A stretch of 64,000 nucleotides of DNA. Origin: Acarospora socialis (taxonomy: Eukaryota > Ascomycota > Lecanoromycetes > Acarosporales > Acarosporaceae). The stretch is from the NCBI GenBank assembly GCA_025617375.2, contig JAMYGW020000014.1, positions 124,001-188,000 on the forward strand, written 5' to 3'. The notes below the pieces were generated by a model that saw nothing but the letters and a program-made list of their open reading frames with translations, had not been told where the DNA came from and ran no database searches. Positions within the stretch are counted from its first letter, which is position 1; every line of letters begins with the position of its first letter. Of this stretch, positions 24,182 through 37,067 are shown piece after piece. The translations under genes and the position numbers were made by a program.

Positions 24182-24930
24182 TTGTTCGGCCATTGCCTCG
24201 TCCACCCACAGTCCTTCCATCCGTGTCGTCGCCGTCCCACAGCCTTGCCATCCGCCAACAGCCTGTCCCCCTTCGTCGCCGCCGCCCCACAGCCTTCCCA
24301 TTCTCTGATAGCCTGCCCCCCTTCATTGTCGCCGTCCCCCATATCTCCAGATGTCCTCGCCGTCGGGATGTCGTTCGAGTCCATTGAGGAGGCCCGAACC
24401 GTTGTCCGCACTTGGATAGTCGAACAGGGCCAGTCGTACGTCGTGTCAAAGGCCCATATGCGTTGCTGGATGGTTGTCTGTAAGGACAAGTCCTGTCAGT
24501 TTTGAATTTGCATCAGAAACAATGCCGAACCTACCATTTTCGTCCTCGATGAGCATACCTGTTCCTCCTTTACCCACCGCTCTTTCCAGACAGCCAATTC
24601 CACCCAGTATCTGGCCTCCCAGCATGCCCCAGACGTCCTTGACAACCGGAAGATAACCCTTCGTCAAATCGAGTCGATTGATGACCTCAGGACCGGTAAC
24701 CGAGTGCCCTACACGCAGGCATGGCGGACAAGGGAGAGGATCCGTTTGCGGGCCGAGGGAGACGAGAAGAATGCGTTCTGTAGGCTACCTGCTTTGTTGT
24801 CGGCCATGACATGAGGGGTGGGGGAGGAAAATTTTGAAGCCCTGGTGCAGATTGATACACCAGACAGTTGATTCCGCCGGCTATGTCGCTCGGGATATGG
24901 TACACTTATCTTAGTCGGCACGGCCAACTA
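24182..24930 (+). mobile_element. MULE (Mutator-like) transposase, N-terminal fragment
   Basis: After a Pro/Ser-rich leader, the frame reads SFESIEEARTVVRTWIVEQG (24370-24430), then a zinc-knuckle-like CWMVVCKDKSCQF, IRNNAEPTIFVLDEHTCSSF, then YLASQHAPDVLDNRKITLRQ and YTQAWRTRERI, ending near 24811 at an MT-stop. This is the FAR1/WRKY-GCM1-like DNA-binding part and first catalytic approach of fungal Mutator-like transposases (Hop-type). One in-frame TGA at 24504 stands where an Arg (CGA) is expected, a C-to-T change, and the conserved DDE domain that should follow is missing beyond about 24930. The element is therefore a dead 5' fragment of a DNA transposon. No terminal inverted repeats were found around it. 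Confidence 0.68.
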
Positions 24931-24934
24931 AGCA

Positions 24935-25400
24935 TACCGTATCCTGCACGTGACCAGCGCCATCTCGAGCCGGTACATGCAGGTGAGGTGTTTCTGTCCG
25001 AAAGCGGTGAGCCGAAGTTGCTCTTGAGTGTGTGAGAATGTCTGCATCGTTGACTATAAGACCTTATGTAGGACGTGTGTTAGGAAGAGAAGGTCAGCCG
25101 AGCCGTCGGCGTCCTGCCTAAGTGAATCTACGCAAAGGGTCCGAGACCTTCAAGGCTCGAGGGCAGCAAAGAAAATGCAGTATGCTTTAGCAATAGAACC
25201 TGTAGCGACCCAACCATAAGCAATTCCTTTCAATAATGGTAGCTCTCTGCTCCAACTGGCATTTGATCAATACCACATAAGCAGAGGCTGATTGCGTCCT
25301 GAGATATCTGCGCGCGTAAGAAAAGCTCGAATTACTTTCCTCTAAGGTAACCGCTCGACGTTCGGTGCATAAATGGGTGGCTATTGGCCGGGATGCTCAA
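24935..25400. other. No supported gene
   Basis: This stretch follows the transposase fragment. It could be further decayed transposon DNA, but no motif is visible. Confidence 0.4.
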
Positions 25401-25405
25401 CATCT

Positions 25406-26911
25406 TCATCGGGGGTGCTCGATACCTTCATCATCACCATCGTATTCAGCGGCATCAGGGTTTTGTCTGTCCTCCAAGGTGACCATCACTCGTCTCAAAG
25501 CGGTATGCAACTGCAGGCACGACTCTTCCGGATCTTTCTTCAGATCCAAGCGTGGATCGGCGTGCATGGATATCACGTCGTCCCCGTTCTTTGATGGCAG
25601 CTGGCGTAGCACTCGCTAGCTCTCTGCCTAAAGCCCGCCTTTTCCCAAAAGGTTTCTCGTGCTGCTCTTGCTCTCCGATATGTGGGCAGGTTGTTCATAA
25701 CCTTCTCTGCTACCGATCCTGGGACTATATGGCCGCCCTGCTTATCCTCCTGATTGGCGACGTCCTTGTAGTCTCCCCGCAATTTCCCCCTGTCATCGAA
25801 CGCATACGCCGCTGCTTGGTGCCTCTCATACCGAGTTGTGTTTTCGGAGCATGGTCTTGCAAACTCGAGCTTTGATGAGCGTGATGCTTCTGGTGCCCAG
25901 TCTTGCTTTGGGATCTCGGATCTTTCTGTCTTCTGCTCCGCTGCGCTCATTCTAGTTCGCTTCTTGGGTGTTGATGCTATAGTCGTTGTGCATTCTTCCA
26001 CCTTTGCAGTCTGGCCCTCCGCGTCCTGGTGCTTGCGGCGCTTTTTTGAACACTGTGGCTTATGGCTTGTCTTCTCCTCCCCCTCGTCGGTCGGTTGGTG
26101 TCTTCGTCGCTGCCCTCGGCCGTTGCAGTATCTGTCGTCGCCGCCTTCGCGTCCTTCAGAGCCTTCCGCTTTTGCTCGAGTCTCTCCTTCGGTCCTTGCC
26201 AGACGTTCTTCCTTCAGGTGTGTCCGACCCCAGCCATGGCATTAAGCAAGGCAAATCTTCGGGCGTTCTCGCTGCCTTTGCATCGGGGGCATCCTTTCCC
26301 TTCTTCTCACCAGGGATTTCTTTGAAGTCACCCCATGATTGCTCCCCGTAGCGAAGACGCTTCTTTCTACCCAACGGCATCATCCCAGCATTCTCCAACA
26401 TCCTTCGCGCAAGTTCTTGCCATTTCTCTTCTGCCGATCCCGACGTTACCTTCACCAGGACGGCGATGAAACGCCTTCTTCTTGGTTCCGTCCTTCAATG
26501 CAATCCACTGCGTGAGCTTTTCGGCGTAGATGTCTTCCTGGTCTCTGCCTCTGTCCGCTCCTTGCATTCCTTGTGTGTCATCCCACTCTTCCGTTTCCTC
26601 CTGCGCTGTATCTTGGTGCCTGCCGTAGTGCTATCCAGCTTTCACCGCCATTGTGCCAGTGAGGTTGTTGGTGAGTTGCTGTCGTTGATAAGTATTCATT
26701 AATCTGATGCGACGTCGTTGATTTTGCGCATAGAAATGATGACAATAGATTCCGCTCCGTCTTCGTAGCCTGGCTCCAGTGAATACTTTGAACCCATGCT
26801 GTCGTTGTCGTGCTGATTGTTGAGGATAACGTGGAAGTTTAAGTGTACCTGAGCGGCGTGAAGTCCGTTTTCTCGACGTAGGGCATGATGTCGGAAGATC
26901 GTTATTCTCAT
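25406..26911 (-). other. Lysine- and glutamate-rich coding-like tract, unassigned
   Basis: Several minus-strand pieces follow each other in changing frames: AESIVIISMRKIND (26705-26760), EEKWQELARRMLENAG (about 26380-26430), YGEQSWGDFKEIPGEKKGKD (about 26280-26345) and an acidic end DAAEYDGDDEGIEHPR near 25410. Composition and one-sidedness suggest old coding DNA. It lies just past the integrase end of the Ty3/gypsy fossil on the same strand, so it may be an extra downstream reading frame of that element, the gag of a neighbouring copy, or an unrelated gene. I recognise no domain. Confidence 0.28.
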
Positions 26912-27113
26912 GCCGGTCCCCGCTTTTCCTCTCCGATACGCCGAGTCATTACAACCTCATTTTCGCCACCCGCTCCGCTCTGCTGGTCGGCTGTCCAATC
27001 GCTCCGCTTCCACGTGATCCGCCTCGTTCTCTTAACTCCGACTTAACAATAGCGGATCTCCGACGCCCTCTTGTAAGCTGTGGTTATATTCTGTATCCCT
27101 ATCGTCTCCCCTT

Positions 27114-30100
27114 CTACCTGCAAGGGATCCATTTCACCCCTTTCCCGGCGAGTTTGAACCTTGGGCTATGATATCCGTGATTGTTGTTCGGCTGCTCCGC
27201 ACACGCTCGATACATTCCCATTGCCATCCCATTGCTCTCCATTGGGGTTGATATGGCCTCTAATCTTCTCCACAATGCTGTGGGACGCAACCCGCTGCCG
27301 TTTTGTACTCTCCGAAGTCGTTCTTCGCCGACAATCGTAATCTGTGGATCCTCCACCATCCTTCCACCGTTCCGATCTCTTCCTTTCACGCCTGTGTGGG
27401 GTTTGATTACGGGATGTGACCGCTTGTCGGGGTCAGGTTCCTCCTTCTCCTTTGTATTTTGTATTTTGAACCGACCGGCACCAGTAGCTTTCCCCCTTCC
27501 CGAGTGATCAATATTCGGTGAGGTCATCTAGAGGGGCTTGCCGTCCACTCCAAAAATCCCATCCCTCTTCGTCTCCGTAGTAATGCGGGCAATCCACATA
27601 GCCTCTCCACCACTGGGGTCTTGGGTCGTAACGGGCGTTCTCGATAAACTCTGATCTCCGTTCTGGTCTTCCTGCTCGTTCTTGACCCCTCTTATGCTGT
27701 TCGTCTTCTTCGCCTGTTGGACTCGTCGGTTTCCTTTCGCCTGGCTTTGGTTGACTTGCAAGTGTATTTTATTGTTGATCTGAGCCATGTTGCGCCATCC
27801 TTTGATAGGTGACTCGAAGTCTGTTCTCTGGACGAACCGTTTTATGTCCCTGATATGGTAACTCTCAAATCCCCAATCCGAGTGCAGTCCTTCCACGTGA
27901 TCTGATTTCCCATGCGCTGAAACGTGGGTAAGTCGGTACGGTCCTTCCCACCTTGGCTTGAATTTATGGCTCTTTTGGTTATCCTGCGCTAACCTTCGTA
28001 ACAATACCAGATCACCCTTCTCCGGTGACTTCTTCTTCTGCTGTGTTGGGCACGGTTCCCTCTCCCTGGCGCAGTCTCAAATCTACTGCCTTTTCGCGGA
28101 TTTCATCATGGCGAGTGAGTCTCATCATATAGTTGGCTTCTTCTGTTGATACTCCATCATGCACTCTTCTGGCAGACCCTTTTCCACTGCTTTCGATAAC
28201 AGTTTCCGTTTCACCACTTGTTTCGGCGTGACACCATGTCTATCATGATTGGGTTGGTATCCCAGTAGTAGCTGTTTGTGAAAAACTCTCTCCATTGAAA
28301 GATGAATCCAAGGACTCCTTGCGGTGATGCTCGCAATTCTGCCAGGACAATCTGAACGTATCTTTCCGCCAGCCACACTGATGATGGGTGATACTTCGGC
28401 GCTGAGAGGTGTCTGACACCCATTGCTGATAGCTTCTTTGGGGAATTCTCTTTTCACAAAGTGTACTCCGTAGTTGCTGTATGCAATGCAGGCCCTGCAG
28501 ATATCTTTACTATCTCCTCCTCGACGAGTTTAAGGGTGATTGTGTATGTTGCAGATCGTACCGTTCGAGCACAAACGAATCGGCTCAAATAATCGACTGC
28601 AATAACTATGAACCGGCATCCGTCTTCTGCAACTGGTCTGATCGGACCGATATAATCTATTCCAATCATGTCGAGCGGTTGTAGTTGCAAGACAGGCAAC
28701 AATCCTTGCGTGGGTGGTAACGGTCCAAGCATTCGACATTAGATACAACCCCCGGCAATACTTGGATATATCTTTCCCCCCGCGTCAGCCACCACATTCT
28801 CCCTATCGCTTATCGTCTCGTGATGTCGTCGGCAAATCGTGTCTGTTGGGTGTCGTGTAATTGTTTCGATGCCCGTTGAACTTCAGAAAGCAACTTGCAT
28901 TTGCTCAGCGCTCCTGACCTCTCGCGATATGCCAGGGCCTTGTTGTTCGCATATACTAACACAAGTCTCGTAGACCTGGATTGAATGCGTCGCCGGGTTG
29001 ATGTTCTCTAGACTCCCTTGGCCCTCGAGTGATCCGTCAACTTCTACTTCACGACTTCTCCGTACCATGGTTCCTCCTGCCACCATTCCCATCCGTTCAT
29101 CCACCCCTGTTGCTCCGGTGCATTTGTACTAATCTCCGAAATACCCTCCCGAGTGGGGTTACGTCCCATAGCTCGGACCGCTCCTTCACAGCTGTTGCAA
29201 GTGATTGGGCGGTGAGCCCATCATCTACGCTGGTCTCCGCTGTGTATGATGGTGGTGAATCGTAAGGTAATCTGGACATCCCCCATCCGCTACTACCGGC
29301 TCCCTTCCCAGAACATGATGGATGTTTAGATTATATTCGGATTATCGTAGCTGCCACCTCGCAATGCTACCTTTCGTATCATCTCCCTTGAGGATTGTAA
29401 GCAGCGCTTGATGATCTGTGTATCGTTTTGTTGGGTATTGAGATCCCATTGTCAACCATCGAACTCCCTCCAATCCTTTCAACACCGCCAATGCCTCTTG
29501 TTCCGTCGTATGGTACCTAGCTTCTGGCCCCGAAGACTGATATGACAAGAACATGATGACTTGTCCCTTGTCCCGTAGTGCCGGGCCCGCTACCGTTCCG
29601 GGTTGCTGATCCTCTAACTGGAATATAACACCACCTGCTCCAATAAGGGACGCGTCTGCTGCCAGGTGATATTGTTTGTCAGGATTTCCTGCCGTAGTCA
29701 CACTCTCCACTTGCTTTCTTGACATCACGGAACGCTCGCTGTTAGTCTGGGCCCCACCAAAAGCACATTGTGCTCTATTTTGCCGCACTTTTCCTTGAAC
29801 TCGATACTCCTCGGTCGTTTGAATTATAACTTTCTTCATGACCATAGTGAGGTCCGCTCGTATTCGACGACTGCCTTCAAGTATGGCATCATATATAAGA
29901 AGTCCTTTAGCTCCTTCTCTGTGCTTGGAACTGGCTAGTCTCGACAGGCTGCCACCTTGTCTGCTAATGGTTGGATGCCATTCTCCGCCCTAGTATGCCC
30001 CAGCACCCGTATCTTTTATCACGATAAGATGAGTCTTCGTAGGGTTCAATGACAGCCGTGGCCATGCGAGCCGAGGAAAGTAGTGGTCGTGTAAGAAATG

Positions 30101-31240
30101 GATCGTGGCGTCGAACGTATCTGTCCCGCCGCACATCGTCGTCATCAAAATAGGTGAACATCAAATGGCCGGAGTTCGCATCTGAGAGGGCCGGTTCCGG
30201 ACTCGGAGTTGGGATTGGGCCGGTAACAAGACCCTGAAGCCTTGTATACGTCGCTGGTCCTTCTGTCGGGCCATGACCCACTTGGAGTTAACAATGTCGA
30301 CCTCGGTATCTGCTGAATGCCGTCTTATACGCGTGCAGCTTGTGTCTGACTCCACGAACCAATGATTCTGGTATATCCAGCTTTTTAGGTCTGGGTTTTT
30401 CCAAATGGGTCTTCCTCCCGGGCGGCTCACTTTATCATCGCGATCACATTGTCGAATTTGGTGTTCAGATGGGGTGCTAGAGATCGGCCGACTAATCCAG
30501 CCACGATTCTGTTTTTAAGCCCGTCGATCATCTTATCAATTAGTTCTTTCCGCTCACGTTTAACTTTCATCTGATGTAAGGGACGCGGTATCGGTGGGAA
30601 CCGACGTAATCTGCTTATACCGATTCTGCATCAAGTATCAATTCTACACGTACAATCTGTGGGTAGAGAATTCGCAATCAGGCAGAGCTCAACTTACATC
30701 TGCCTCCTTCTTCCTTTGGCGGAACTCGGCGGTCATGTATTCACAGGCGTGCAGTTCCTTTTCCAGGTCCGTACCTTCTTTGTTAAGTTTTTCCTGAACC
30801 TGATCATTAGCTGCTTTACATCCACGAACATGCTCTGGAAAAGCCTGCTATTACCTGCTCCTGAATCAACCTCGCCTCGCTAGCCTTCGCTTCGTCTTCG
30901 GCCTCCTTCAAATCTGTTTTGGCTTGGTTCACTTTAGCCTGTAATTCTTGGATCTGTGCTCGAGTCATGGGTTTTGGCTTCTGTATTCCATCTTTCTTCC
31001 TTGGTCTGCCCGCTGATCTTTTGAGAACAGGACTGGGTTCCATTGCTACTCTTCTGGTTATTCAGCGCTGCAGCATCGAGCTGTACTACTTGACTTACTA
31101 CGAAGAGTAGTTGGTGCGGATTGTAATTGGCCGTTCGGCAGTCTTGATCGCGTGGCGCCCTTTCTTCGGTACCTATACAATCCAACCTCTGGAGTTTGGG
31201 TCAGGCGATGGTGACTGTAGCCAAAAGCCGGGTTCATCAA
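27114..31240 (-). mobile_element. Ty3/gypsy LTR retrotransposon, broken
   Basis: Minus-strand order fits a Ty3/gypsy pol: a possible RT part at about 29.96-30.43 kb, RNase H with YHTTEQEALAVLKGLEGVRW (about 29470-29525) and YTDHQALLTIL, an integrase core with DMIGIDYIGPI and VIAVDYLSRFV (about 28570-28680), and an integrase C-terminal region with KFKPRWEGPYRLTHVSAHG (about 27900-27960). A charged coiled-coil-like piece lies at 30816-31043. The element is broken by many breaks and looks old. Long terminal repeats and target-site duplications were not recognised, so the true ends are unknown. Confidence 0.8.
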
Positions 31241-31249
31241 GGGATTTGG

Positions 31250-33840
31250 CTCAGCATGGCCGACGTCTCCAGTGATTTAGGAGCGTTTTCGGTGCTGGAG
31301 GAGCTTGACGATGGCCTGTAGGGGTAAAGTTCTGAAACGAGGTGAGGCTCTGTGGAACTAACCGGTACCAGTGTAATAGGGTAAGACACGGCGCACCTTA
31401 CTCGGACGTCAGTTGCTTCAGTTAGTGACAAGTAACGATGAGTTGGGTTTTTGTGTCTGAGCATGCGAGCATGTCTAGGATGCCTGTTGTGTTCCGAGCG
31501 AGGTTTGTCTGAAGCACTTGGGTCTGATTATTTTATCATTTATTTTCCTATCTTCTCACCCGGATGATACAACTTGATTAAGGTAGTGTCAGATAATTCC
31601 GAGAAGCCTAGTGTACGTCCATGTGACGGTCATGGAGTTTCCACAAAATTCGAGATTGCTCTTGCCGTCATTCTTTTTCGTACTGCCTCACCTGAAAATT
31701 CGCGATCCGTGTCACGCTTCATAGCATCAGCAAGTCTCCACCATTTCGTGCATTGAACCCGATACACCGCCTTGACTATCAAGAGGTCCATCTGCTTGCA
31801 GTGTCAGTTATGGTTGCAAGGGAGTGGGTAGTAGGCCTCCAACATCTTTCGTGGCGACTCTTTCCACCTCTGTCAACGTTGGATCACAATTCTGGGCTGG
31901 GTCCTTGATCTTGTGAAATCTTTCTCGCAAAGCTGTACCGGATAGAGTGCTTCCGGACCGATGGGGGGTGGGCTGGGCCATCTGTGCTTTTCGAACTTCC
32001 TCAACAACCATTGCCCATCTGCTGATGTCATGTTGGTGGAGAACAACTGGTGCGAGCTTGGCGAGGGCTTGATCCTTGATATAGGTATTTAGCTAAGTCA
32101 GCACAACATGTATGCTTGAGGTACTAACGTCGGCCGTTGTAAACTCCGTCAATTCCTTGTTCACTATGCGGCTGGTACGACTTCGTAAGGAGCGTCCTTC
32201 CCGTATCTCTCCGGTCTCGGCCAGCCAACATTTTGAGAGATCTTCGTTGGACGCTCCGTATCCCACCCACTCCACAAGCTTCCGATCCAACTCCATGGCA
32301 TTTGCATACCCACCGATTATGCGACGCCGTTCAGCACGACGATACTGACGTCCGAGTTGAGAGTTCATGGACGGCTTCGGATTGGTTCTGTACGATGTTA
32401 GTTATCCTGAAAGTCACTAACAAACTCTTGTTTCAGTTCGTGTGCAGCACTGACCTGGAATAGTCTTGGATGATCAGAGATTGCTGAACGGCTTGTGGAA
32501 TATATGTTCACAGCAGATCATCCTACTTCCAACCTCATACGGAACTCATGGTCGGGTGACATACTAAGAGTCAGTAGAGACTAGCGTTACTCGTTAATTG
32601 TATTCACTGCTGGTCTTCTATTGTGTGTTACGGAAATCCTCAATTCCTGGGTAAGAGGCCTCATTACCAAGTAATCTTACAACACCTTTGTTCCATTACA
32701 TATGACCTGTTGGTCACCTTCCTTCTGAGAGGTCTCTCTGAGAACGTACACCTTGCTAGCGTGGTCCCTACGTCTCAGTTAGCCTCGATTCCAAACCCTA
32801 TTGAAATCTGACATATGAGCATGATTGACGGAGTTGCGTTGAGTCTTGTATTAGCATGAGCTGTTTGGATGATGATGAGAATGGCAGCTACGGCCTCTTT
32901 GCGGGCTTCATAGGGCTGACCAACCTATTCCGCGATCCTCACAACGACGAGTACGAGGATGACGTTGTGAATAAAGGGATAGTATGAAGACGACCAAGAC
33001 AGCCACAGATTCAGATGCTGATGGTTTCTTGCTTTGAGAAACATATCCCGAAGAATATACAGGAGAGGTCAAGAACTTTAACATCCACAAACTTCGCAGA
33101 TGCGCAAGAGCAGGTATCATTTGGGAAGCGCAGAAGTGAGTTCCGACATGGGAATGGGTGTGTATGAGGGTGCGCAACCGGTATCTGTTGGAGTGCTCAA
33201 AGATCAAAAGGGTTAATCATTAGAGATATGAATACTCGAGTGTTGTTCATGTAACCAATCTACCTCAACTGTTGTCAACGCGCATGATCACGAAGAATGC
33301 CCTCTACCGCATGCTCCCCCTCCACGCTCGCCCTTTAATGGTTTCGGCTCTAGAATTTGTTAGGAGACGATTGGATGGTCTAAAAGAAAGGGTCCGTACA
33401 ATTTCCCTATGGCTTGCTTCTGCATACGAAGCCGACGTAGGTAACGGCTTGGCCTCTCTCCCCTCACCACCACACGCTCACCCACGCTGTTCGTCGTGAC
33501 CATCAACTGCGGCTTCAGGAGGTTATTCAATACATCTATATCACTCTTGGCATTCTGCGCATGAGTATCCGATCTGATCGAGGTCCCGGCCCGCCATAGA
33601 CCCTAAACCCCACCTCAAAAGTGCCCCGGAACGCCGACAGATCTGGCATCCCTGGCCGGGCATACACGGTCTGCATGTCACGTTCGACGACCTATATCAT
33701 CATTGTCTCCAACGCAATCTTCTTTTTCGGTCTTCTTGCTGTCCGTCTCGTACCTCTTATTCATGGCCTGGCTTCTAACGTTCACCTTATACTCAGCCCT
33801 TCCTAAAAGCCTTTATGCTTTTCGTTGATTCCCTAATAAC
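31250..33840. other. No supported gene; possible retroelement flank
   Basis: Short frames only. A minus-strand piece at 32093-32368 (LDRKLVEWVGYGASNEDLSK) is coding-like and could be part of a gag, but this is not firm. Confidence 0.35.
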
Positions 33841-33849
33841 CACTGCGTT

Positions 33850-34960
33850 AGCCTAACGGACTTTACGGCCTTTGTATCTTTTGGATCCGTAGCCACCGCC
33901 ATTTCCGGGACTGCGCTCGCCCCTGCGTGTGGCTAGCGAGATAGGGTGCCGGGCGGTACGACAGTTAGATGGAGATTGAGGTGTGGTGATCGGCGCGTAG
34001 ACATAGAGATTGATAGCGTAGTCGTCTTTGCGCGCCATGGCTGCGTTTGCTCGGCCTTTGAGTACTACTGTCTCGCCCGTTACGCCAGGCGCCCTGGCGA
34101 ACGGAGGGTTAATAACCGGGGCTGCTGTTGGAGCCGGCTGTGACTGCGCCGCTCTTTATCATCCTCTCGACGACGACCTATATGTAGGTGTTGAGGATGT
34201 TCTAGGTTCCAACGGCGTGGGTCATAGTGGCTCTGTTGCGCGGGTCGGCTTGGATTCGTTGGAGTTTCTGGCTGCCAATGATATTGAGTCCAACTCCGCC
34301 TCGGCGTCGAACCGCCCACCGAACTGGTTCCTCCTTTGAATACGCTAGCGCCGTCTGAAGGATGCAAGAGGGGATTCACTGCTCAGTCGAGGGGCGAATG
34401 GAAGATGTTCACACTGCGCTGTAGAAACATGCAGACTTTGAGGGAGTGGCTCAACTACATTGGCAACCGGTAATAATGGCGTTAACGTCTTCGCAGAGCA
34501 GAACATATTTCTCAGCCAAGGTGGCTGCTTTCTCCGGACCGATGTCATTCTCCGCATGAACAGCAAAGTTGGGTCTGGTGGCGTACGGAGTACGCTCGGA
34601 GCCTTGGATGACAACTAAAGCGACGCTGACGACTCGGCTGACCTTCTCTTCCCAACACCCGTCCTACATGCCCATACCTAGTCAATTTGCGTGACCCTCG
34701 ATCGTTTGTACAGCAGCGCTCGCCCGCTCCCATGTGTATTCTTCCTCAGTCAAGGTGTTTGCAATCCGTTCTCTATGCCCTTCATCCGCAATCCCCTCCA
34801 CACACGACTCAATGATGTATCTTTCCCACTGTGCCGGCGCCCCTTCGAAATTTTCCCCCGTGCACTCGACATACTCAACCAATGTACGCTCTTAAGCATC
34901 GGTTTCGTCGAATAGAATGTCCAGGTTGCTGAACACGCACTGGTAGCGAATCTCGTCACC
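33850..34960 (-). mobile_element. Gag-like scraps, probably from a Ty3/gypsy element
   Basis: Minus-strand pieces include FEGAPAQWERYIIESCVEGI (about 34790-34850), followed by a Glu-rich helix and, further left, a Ser/Pro/Arg-rich tail (34080-34379). The arrangement resembles a retrotransposon gag upstream of the pol at 27-31 kb, on the same strand. It may be the 5' part of that element or a separate insertion. It is broken, and no end repeats were found. Confidence 0.28.
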
Positions 34961-34969
34961 GCCCAAAGT

Positions 34970-36290
34970 CGTACTTTGTGAGCTCCGGTGGCTGGGACTC
35001 ACTACACTACTCCTCTCAATCAGATATATCTGCCTGTCCAGAAGTAGATACAAATCGGAGACGCGACCTAACAGTAGTAGCCGTGCTCCCTACCCCGGAC
35101 CATTCCGTCTGTTCTTCTTCGCAATCATTATCCACTGTCTTATCATCTCCACCCTTCCTCAGCACATTAACATTTTGCTTCCAGAGCACCAACCTTCCTC
35201 GCCAACTCCCTAATCTCTGCCCTGGCTTCTTCTACCATCAATCGAAGATGTGGATCATCGTTCCGGTGAAGCAATGCCTTCCAGCGCATCGATCCTCAAC
35301 ACAACATCCATGTGTTGGGGACGTTGCTGGAATGCCCAGAATTGGGAGGTAGAGGATGTGAGAGGGGTCATTGACGCCATGCAATCGTTGTGGAATCTTT
35401 TACTCAGTTGTAAGGTATTGCACTTCTGAAGGGGTGCGGGAGTGGAGCACTGATGAGCAGGCTTTTGCGCGAACAGAGTCCCCAGATCAAGGTTCGGCAG
35501 GTTGTGAGAATAAGGTACTCACGGAGCTCGGATGGCGGTCGTAAGAATGGCACGCCTACTTTTCTGATGAGGCTAAGGTAGGTACGAGTTAACGTAGCGT
35601 ACCTACCTATAGGTATATATAAATGAAAAGAACATACCTGAGTTAGTTAACGTTATCGGCGGAAAATGTACACAAAAATAGTATGTGGTTTTCGATGACT
35701 AAGCTAGGCCTTTAGCGATGTACATCGGGGAATACACAAGTTGGTATTACTCGTAGAACTAGTATCTATCATGGACTGTCTTCAACGAGCTGTACAAGTG
35801 ATATCCGACGACCATAACTTCCTCCCACTTCAGTTGGTGGTCAATGAGGGGGTTTCGTTTCGTCTAGGACAATTGTATTGCTGCAGACGCTCTTTTGATT
35901 GCATTGCTGCTCGACGGGCTGAGCTGTGAGTAACGACCTCGTTTCGACGGGCTGAACAGGGTGACCGTGTTGGACGACGACAGGGTACCAGGCTCGACGG
36001 GCTGAGCTGTGGTTTGAACGAGTCTCCAAAGACTGAATGAATCCTAAACTCCCCACTTATAAACAGGAGGCCTCTCCCTCCCCAAGCCACCTATATCACC
36101 TATTGGCCTTTTGACACGGTTAGTCCCATCACAGACTCGAGTCATCAGTAAGCTCAAACCAAGTACGCTGTCCTTGTTACGAAATTTCAGCCCAGGAGAG
36201 TCATCCGATAAGATTCTCGAGTCATCCTCTGAGGAGGAAAGTAGTCACCAAATCGGTCCGAACAGTCAGACGAGGAAAAGGAGCTAGATC
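34970..36290. other. No supported gene; small inverted and direct repeats
   Basis: A short inverted repeat (ggtaggtac / gtacctacc) lies around 35577-35609 in an AT-rich stretch. The word cgacgggctga occurs three times in about 90 bp (35915-36005). No gene was recognised. Confidence 0.4.
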
Positions 36291-36295
36291 AGACT

Positions 36296-36771
36296 AGACC
36301 AAGTTCGAGCAATCCTCCAGAGCGACCGGATTCAAAGCTTTGGTCGAAAGGTACACCGCAGAGCACTACTCCGACAAGTACGCCGAACATCGCAACGCCC
36401 TCTAGGGAGAAACATCCCAGCAGCGCATCATAAGAAATCAGCTCGCCCTAGCCTTGGCGGACTTTGATAACCACAGTCACGACAACAGAATACCGATTGA
36501 TGGTAAGATCATTGACCTGCCGATCGTTCAGGTGTTATTCGTACGGACGGTGGGCGAGAAACCACCTTCCGAGGTCTCGGGGATCCGAGGTGACTATGAA
36601 CTTACCTTCAAAAGTAGCATCTGTGTGATCTGGGTAGGTGATAGAAACAGATTGTCGCTCAGAGGTTATCACGACTGCCGATTTTCATCTGGGAATCCGC
36701 ATTAATCCTTCAACAAGGAACCTGGTGTGATTCAGCACTGCTTGAACAGCCGCAATCGCTGTTCGGGCTAA
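36296..36771 (+). pseudogene. Unassigned protein fragment with two in-frame stops
   Basis: One frame runs from a stop near 36293 to a stop near 36771 and is interrupted only by a TAG at about 36403 and a TAA at about 36703. It reads GFKALVERYTAEHYSDKYAE, then RIIRNQLALALADFDNHSHD, IIDLPIVQVLFVRTVGEKPP, YELTFKSSICVIWVGDRNRL and, past the second stop, EPGVIQHCLN. A single frame kept over about 475 bp with only point stops suggests recent loss by base substitution (AAG or CAG to TAG would do it). I do not recognise the family. Possible upstream exons could include the Ser/Glu-rich stretch before 36290. Confidence 0.42.
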
Positions 36772-37067
36772 CGGATCGAGAATCGCTTCGAAGGCTGTCG
36801 CCTATAGTATAACTTTGAAAGACTAAGTTACTCGTCTACAAGAAGACACAATGGTTCGAATCTGATCTCTCTAAACTTTCCGGAAGTTTCGGAAGCGCCC
36901 TGAGCTCCAGCGGCGACTCAAAGTAAGTTACGTGGCTATTGGGCTCTGCTATCCCAAGCATCTGTTTCCATGCGAATTTCACCAAGTCATATTCACATCA
37001 TGGGCGCCGATGATGTCACCAACAATGGAGCATACCTCCCACACTCTGTGCTGCAGAAGGACAGTAA

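Noticed and set aside
36830-36875. Possible tRNA B-box (ggttcgaatct)
   Set aside because: No A-box at a suitable distance, and the T-stem does not pair, so no cloverleaf can be drawn.
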